From positions 1 to 43,386 of the forward strand of contig CAYLPU010000040.1 in NCBI GenBank assembly GCA_964385635.1: a stretch of 43,386 bases of DNA. The letters are read 5' to 3'. Origin of the DNA: CAYLPU01 sp964385635. Its GTDB lineage: Bacteria > Chloroflexota > Anaerolineae > B4-G1. Shown here in pieces: positions 39,866 through 43,386 of the stretch. Under the pieces are notes generated by a model. The model saw nothing but the letters and a program-made list of their open reading frames with translations. It was not told the DNA's origin and did not search any database. The first letter of the stretch is position 1. Each line of letters starts with the position of its first letter. The position numbers were made by a program, and so were the translations under genes.

Positions 39866-40855
39866 ATGAAAGACCTATTCTCCAAATGCGGTTGCAACTG
39901 CGGCCACTGCCCATCGTACAAGGAAAACCTTCTGACCGACGAAGACAGACGACAATGCGCCGAAGGGTGGGCAAAGTACATCGGCTACCGACCCACTCCT
40001 GAGAAGCTTCGAGCCTGCGTCGGTTGCCAGGCGCCGGACGACGAAAACGCGGTACGCTACCAGAGCTGCTACGTGCGAAAATGCGCACTACGGAACGGCG
40101 TCGAGACATGCGCGCATTGCTCTGCGTACCCCTGTGAAGATGTGCCCAGGGTCTCTTTCGCGGCGGATCAAAGGGAGAAGATTGCCGCTCGCCTGGGCAC
40201 GCCCGTACCCGAGGAGGATTACCTCGCCTTCATCGAACCCTACGAAGGCATCAAGCATCTGGATGCAATACGGGCGTCCCTCGCCCCGGGAGACATCGTG
40301 GAAATGACCACGGTCTTCGTGAGACCTCGAATCGTCGCCTTTCCCGATGACTTGTCCTTCTCCGAGGAAAGGGCAACACCGTTCGAGCACCTGCATCGGC
40401 TTCTGGCGACGGTAGTGGTCGCCGAGGGCGTCTCTTATGCCCGGCAGACGGTGCTCCAGAGGCGGAGGCGTCACCTGCTCAAGATATTGTGGGCGTTCGG
40501 GCTCTTCGGGGAGCGCAAGGAGGAGGGCGGTTCACACCTTGTGATTGACAGCGAGACCTATTCGGCGCAAAAGATACAGTCGAGCTACTCGAGGCTGAAG
40601 GACTACTTCAAGGTTCTGGAGGAATACGGCGTGCACTGTGAACACGCCCCGTTGACAGAAGAGGGATGGTTGACGCCAGGAGGAGCGTTGAGGAAAGGGA
40701 GGTGGTTCATGAAAATGTCCTTTGGTGATGATGCCGGCGGCGCATCTGCACTGAAGGCACTTCAGTACTATGCCGCCAGACTTGACGAGAAGTACGGCAA
40801 GACGGCGTTCAGATACTTCTCAAAAGCGAATATGCGGGTTTTGGGTAAAGATTAA
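39866..40855 (+). CDS. DUF3795-containing protein, long form
   Basis: A 329-residue protein. The first 110 residues are DUF3795-like: CGCNCGHCPSY, RACVGCQAPD, SCYVRKCALRNGVETCAHCS and AYPCEDVPRV, rich in paired cysteines that probably bind metal. The remaining 210 residues are not recognised; they include SLAPGDIVEMTTVFVRPRIV and a helical, charged stretch SRLKDYFKVLEEYG. ATG 39866 has AGGAGG seven bases upstream. It is followed 17 bases later by a GyrI-like gene, also with a strong ribosome site, so the two probably share a transcript. Confidence 0.75.
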   Translation: MKDLFSKCGCNCGHCPSYKENLLTDEDRRQCAEGWAKYIGYRPTPEKLRACVGCQAPDDENAVRYQSCYVRKCALRNGVETCAHCSAYPCEDVPRVSFAADQREKIAARLGTPVPEEDYLAFIEPYEGIKHLDAIRASLAPGDIVEMTTVFVRPRIVAFPDDLSFSEERATPFEHLHRLLATVVVAEGVSYARQTVLQRRRRHLLKILWAFGLFGERKEEGGSHLVIDSETYSAQKIQSSYSRLKDYFKVLEEYGVHCEHAPLTEEGWLTPGGALRKGRWFMKMSFGDDAGGASALKALQYYAARLDEKYGKTAFRYFSKANMRVLGKD

Positions 40856-40872
40856 CAAATCAAGGAGGAAAA

Positions 40873-41331
40873 ATGTCTTACGAATGTAAAGTGAAGGAAC
40901 AGCCTACCCAGGCTACTCTGGCAATCCGCACGCGGGTATCCGTGCAGGATTTGCCCCAGGTATTAGGGAAGGCGTATGGGGCTATTGCCCAATATCTGGG
41001 AGAATTAGGGGAGCAACCGGCCGGGCCTCCGTTCGTGGCATACTACAACATGGACATGCAAGATCTGGACGTCGAGATAGGCTTCCCGGTCTCCAGGAAA
41101 CTCTCTGGAAAGGGTGACATTCAAGCTGGCGAGATTCCAGGTGGGAAGGTGGCAACCTGCCTCTATACCGGTCCCTATAGTGACATTGAGCTGGCCTACA
41201 ATGTGCTTTCACAATGGATGAAGGACAATGGATACGAGGCTATCGGGGTGGCGTACGAAATGTACCTGAACGACCCTGGGCAAACGGCCCCTCAAGAATT
41301 GCAGACTCAAATCGTGTTCCCACTGAAGTGA
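40873..41331 (+). CDS. GyrI-like small-molecule-binding protein
   Basis: A 152-residue single GyrI-like (effector-binding) domain: YECKVKEQPTQATLAIRTRV, VLGKAYGAIAQYLGELGEQ, a core VEIGFPVSRKLSGKGDIQAG, GKVATCLYTGPYSDIELAYN and an end QELQTQIVFPLK. There is no HTH, so it may bind a ligand or act as a hydrolase or chaperone as some single-domain members do. ATG 40873 has AAGGAGGAAAA upstream. It follows the long DUF3795 gene closely. Confidence 0.88.
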   Translation: MSYECKVKEQPTQATLAIRTRVSVQDLPQVLGKAYGAIAQYLGELGEQPAGPPFVAYYNMDMQDLDVEIGFPVSRKLSGKGDIQAGEIPGGKVATCLYTGPYSDIELAYNVLSQWMKDNGYEAIGVAYEMYLNDPGQTAPQELQTQIVFPLK

Positions 41332-41350
41332 GCTAACTGGAGAGGATGTA

Positions 41351-41382
41351 TGGGGTGTGGGCTGCGCCAAGTTCACACCCCA
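41351..41382. repeat. Hairpin repeat TGGGGTGTG in a DUF3795 gene
   Basis: TGGGGTGTG (41351-41359) and CACACCCCA (41374-41382) are perfect inverted arms around a 14-base spacer. It stands exactly where the first 20 codons of the paralogous DUF3795 gene (23716) would be, so it marks the site of replacement or insertion. Confidence 0.65.
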
Positions 41383-41384
41383 CT

Positions 41385-41669
41385 ATGCAGGCGGACGATC
41401 AGGCTGCCCTGGAAAAAGTGGCCGCGCACTGGCGGAAGGAGTACAATGCGCCTGACATCACCGTCGCGTCTGTCATCTGCGACGGCTGCCTGGACGGTGG
41501 GCGCAAGTGCAGCCATTGCGCCGATTGCGAGATCCGCGCCTGTGGCATAGAGCGGGGCGTCGCCAACTGCGCGCACTGCGCTGACTATGTCTGCGCCAGG
41601 CTGGAAGGCTTTTTCGGCTTTGTGCCGGATGCGCGGGTGGTGCTGGGCGAGATTCGGCGTTCACTGTGA
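41385..41669 (+). pseudogene. DUF3795 paralog lacking its N-terminus
   Basis: From ATG 41385 the reading MQADDQAALEKVAAHWRKEY is close to the 23716 protein (TQADDRAGLEQVTARWREEY) and the similarity runs to the end (CSHCADCEIRACGIERGVAN). The N-terminal YCGLICTDCPAYIA, with three presumed metal-binding cysteines, is replaced by a hairpin repeat. A GAGAGG site at 41340-41345 could serve an ATG at 41346, whose product would have a nonsense N-terminus. Probably inactive or altered. Confidence 0.7.
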
Positions 41670-41796
41670 GGAGGGTGTGGAGGAGCCGGATGGGATTCGT
41701 TTCGAGAAGAGGACCCCTCCGAGGTAGGAAGCCTCCCTCCACCCCAATTGTCCCCACGGCGTCTGGCACAACGCCGAAGAAGGAAGGAGAGAAGTA

Positions 41797-42404
41797 ATGA
41801 CAGGCTTTTCGTTGGAACAACTCAATACGTTCATTGTCCGGGCCAAGGCGGCGACCTACGTTGGTGGAGGAGCAAAGAGTCTCTCGTATAGACCCGGTTC
41901 ACACGATCTTCAGTTTCACGAGGGCGCTTTCTCTTATCTTGACAGTTACTTTGGCGGCGTGGATTTTCTGGGTCAGGAGGTTGTTTACTACGAGGGCAAG
42001 CCCGTCTGGGTCATGAACTATCATGGTCGTGTACTCGAACCCTCGCTGATAACGGCTGCGGAAACTGGGCAGGTCATCCAGGAGAGTCTGTCGAGAATGT
42101 ACGAGGAAGGACGCTTTCTGGGAGGCTTCGAGCACTCAACAGGAGACAGCACTTACGTAGACACCAGCAAGGGGGACATCACTTCGTTTACCGGGAGAGA
42201 ATGGATTATGCGTGAGAATGTCGGGTCTTTGGGATTTCGCAGGGCGAACCTTTGTTCTACGCCATATCTAGGACTTTTGTGAGCCAACTGCACAGATATG
42301 GGAATGTCATCCACTAGATAGCACGATTACCCTGCGAAATCCCAGAGAGCCAGAATGTCAAGGTATACGAGCTCGTTTATCACGGGGGATTAGTGAAAGA
42401 GTGA
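41797..42404 (+). pseudogene. DUF5680 protein gene interrupted by a small element
   Basis: The first 142 residues are a DUF5680 protein: FIVRAKAATYVGGGAKSL, YRPGSHDLQFHEGAFSYLDS, YFGGVDFLGQEVVYYEGKP and VWVMNYHGRVLEPSL. After RENV (42222) the frame reads into an inserted element and stops at 42280. Behind the element the normal end KVYELVYHGGLVKE is found (42360-42404). Removing 137 bases (element plus one copy of AGAATGTC) restores one frame exactly. ATG 41797 follows AAGGAGAGAAG. A shortened protein lacking the last strand may still be made. Confidence 0.85.
42223..42351. mobile_element. 129-bp MITE with 22-bp TIRs and 8-bp target duplication
   Basis: The ends GGGTCTTTGGGATTTCGCAG(GG) at 42223-42244 and the complement at 42330-42351 match at 20 of 22 bases. 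Both sides carry the direct repeat AGAATGTC (42215-42222 and 42352-42359). The 85-base interior has no gene. Ends that begin GG[G/C]TCT with an 8-bp duplication are as known for ISL3-family elements, so an ISL3-type transposase from elsewhere in the genome may have moved it. Confidence 0.88.
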
Positions 42405-42424
42405 GCAAAATGGGGAGATAGACC

Positions 42425-42899
42425 ATGAAAATGCAAAACAAGATAGCCCTGGTTACCGGGGCCGCTCTGGGCTATAAAGACGGCGGCCCCTCGATAGGCA
42501 GTGCTATCGCATTCAAACTCGCTTCTGAGGGAGCAAGCGTCGTGGTGGTTGATATCCTGGAAGAAATGGGACAGAGAACTGTTGACAGGATCGAGGAAAA
42601 CGGGGGCGTGGGCCTGTTCGTGAAAACTGACGTCTCGAAAACCGATGAGGTCAAGAGAGCCATCGAGATAACCAGGCAGGGATTTGGCCAGTTGCACTGT
42701 CTCGTGAATTGTGCCGCTTCTTACGAGGGCGACATCGCTAGAAATATAGCCTAAAACCTATCCTCTGAAAAGGGTCTGCACTGTTGAGGAAATTGCCGAC
42801 GTCGCTCTATTCTTGGCCAGTGACGATTCCTCATACATCAACGGCGAGTGCATCACAGTTGATGGTGGGAGATTCGTGTCTGATATGCACGAGTTCTAG
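42425..42899 (+). pseudogene. Short-chain dehydrogenase/reductase with internal deletion
   Basis: The first 105 residues are an SDR Rossmann half: KIALVTGAALGYKDGGPSIG, SEGASVVVVDILEEMGQRT and LVNCAAS (the NNAG-type motif). The frame stops at 42754. The SDR C-terminus follows in another frame: YPLKRVCTVEEIADVALFLA, SDDSSYINGECITVDGG and a stop at 42897-42899. The catalytic Ser-Tyr-Lys part between them, about 90 residues, is missing. The gene is therefore inactive. ATG 42425 follows GGGGAGATAGACC. Confidence 0.85.
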
Positions 42900-42924
42900 C
42901 AAAGAGAAAACCAAGGAGAAACCT

Positions 42925-43281
42925 ATGGAACTCGAAACCCTCCGCACCCACCTGCTCGAGAAAAAAGGCGCTATTGAGGAACGCCCTTTCGGGCCGGAAG
43001 CACTGGTCTTCAAAGTCATGGGCAAGATGTTTGCCCTCGTCGCCTGGGAGGAAATTCCCCTGCGCATCACGCTCAAATGCGATCCCGACGATGCGCTGGC
43101 GCTCCGTGACCAATACGAAGCCGTGCAACCGGGCTACTATATGAGCAAGAGGCACTGGAACACGATCACCCTGGATGGCAGCATCCCCAACGAAGAGATA
43201 TTGAGAATGATTGACGATTCTTATGCCCTGGTGGTCAAAGGGCTGAAAAAGGCTGTTCGGCAAGAACTAGAAGGATTCTAA
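42925..43281 (+). CDS. MmcQ/YjbR family protein
   Basis: A 118-residue MmcQ/YjbR protein, a small alpha/beta family with a CyaY-like fold, sometimes called DNA-binding; function not known. Hallmarks: PFGPEALVFKVMGKMFALVA, LRITLKCDPDDALALRDQY, VQPGYYMSKRHWNTITLDGS and IDDSYALVVKGLKKAV. ATG 42925 follows AAGGAGAAACCT. The frame is open upstream to 42784 but that part overlaps the SDR remnant. It ends 18 bases before the next (broken) gene. Confidence 0.92.
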   Translation: MELETLRTHLLEKKGAIEERPFGPEALVFKVMGKMFALVAWEEIPLRITLKCDPDDALALRDQYEAVQPGYYMSKRHWNTITLDGSIPNEEILRMIDDSYALVVKGLKKAVRQELEGF

Positions 43282-43299
43282 TACAAGGAGGGTCACAAG

Positions 43300-43368
43300 A
43301 TGGGTAACGGAGTCGAGATCGTCACTGTTGACGCCACGGGGGTTCCCCCAAAAAGTTGTACCACTTGA
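43300..43368 (+). pseudogene. N-terminal stub of a GNAT/YoaP-like protein
   Basis: ATG 43300 has AAGGAGGGTCAC upstream. MGNGVEIVTVDATGV resembles the start of some GNAT-type acetyltransferases; then the frame reads PPKSCTT and stops at 43368. The break occurs at a GGGGGTTCCCCC palindrome (43338-43349), after which the sequence looks unrelated, as if another element or rearrangement began there. The window ends 18 bases later, so the cause cannot be seen. Confidence 0.35.
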
Positions 43369-43386
43369 GGCAGTGTTTATTGTGAT

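Noticed and set aside
41670..41796. Additional small gene or element before the DUF5680 gene
   Set aside because: The 127-base gap contains only a short GGCGT/AACGCC stem and purine-rich stretches; no frame, inverted ends or duplication could be supported.
1..43386. CRISPR arrays, tRNA and rRNA genes
   Set aside because: No regularly spaced direct repeats with unique spacers, no cloverleaf with a T-loop GTTCGANTC pattern, and no rRNA-like segments were recognised in either strand.

Overview
The window is a stretch of bacterial chromosome, most probably from a member of the Chloroflexota (Anaerolineae-like). That placement is inferred from family content and was not tested: DUF1670 pairs, DUF211, alpha-toroid proteins often mislabelled NifH in that group, many short palindromic repeats and heptanucleotide tandem repeats inside and between genes, and GC-rich codon use. 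No rRNA, tRNA or CRISPR array was seen.

Layout. 0.1-3.0 kb: TrmI-type tRNA methyltransferase, DUF211 protein and VIT/CCC1-like membrane protein in one short operon, then a DegV gene between two terminators. 3.0-20.1 kb: three consecutive cassettes encoding YbhFSR-like ABC-2 exporters. Cassette A (3041-7862) has a small membrane protein, two different ATPases and two permeases. Cassette B (7936-13029) has a TetR repressor, two permeases and two ATPases. Cassette C (13158-20095) has a TetR repressor, one permease, two ATPases, a DUF1232 protein and two HlyD/YbhG-like membrane-fusion proteins, and ends at a strong terminator-like hairpin. Each cassette begins with a TTGACA promoter followed by a perfect palindrome at about the transcription start. 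Each also carries one ATPase with GPDGAGKT and STPYMDEA/CTPYMDEA motifs (no H-loop histidine) and one with GPNG(A/S)GKT and TTHYMDEA motifs. The likely working unit is therefore an ATPase heterodimer with permease dimers, repressed by TetR proteins that sense an exported compound.

20.1-26.3 kb: three related alpha-toroid proteins of unknown function (one fused to a HEAT/DNA-alkylation-like region), a GAF protein, a truncated Yip1-like gene, a DUF3795 protein and an AlkC-type DNA alkylation repeat protein. 26.4-30.0 kb, minus strand: a SNF2/RapA-like helicase and its overlapping Cys-rich partner. 30.2-32.1 kb: two homologous DUF1670 HTH proteins with shared TGTGGTA motifs around them. 32.2-35.4 kb: a WYL regulator gene broken by a small inverted-repeat element, two GyrI-type effector-domain proteins (one fused to an AraC HTH) and TrmO. 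35.6-39.7 kb: uvrA with an in-frame low-complexity inverted-repeat insertion, and an S66 peptidase.

39.7-43.4 kb is a zone of gene decay. It holds fragments of a C45-like peptidase, a DUF3795 gene that lost its N-terminus to a hairpin repeat, a DUF5680 gene cut by a 129-bp element with 22-bp terminal inverted repeats and an 8-bp target duplication, an SDR gene with its catalytic middle deleted, and a GNAT-like N-terminal stub. These lie among intact DUF3795, GyrI-like and YjbR genes. The two small non-autonomous elements, whose removal restores the reading frames exactly, are the best supported new observations. The triple asymmetric exporter array and the toroid/AlkC cluster are the most interesting candidate systems.
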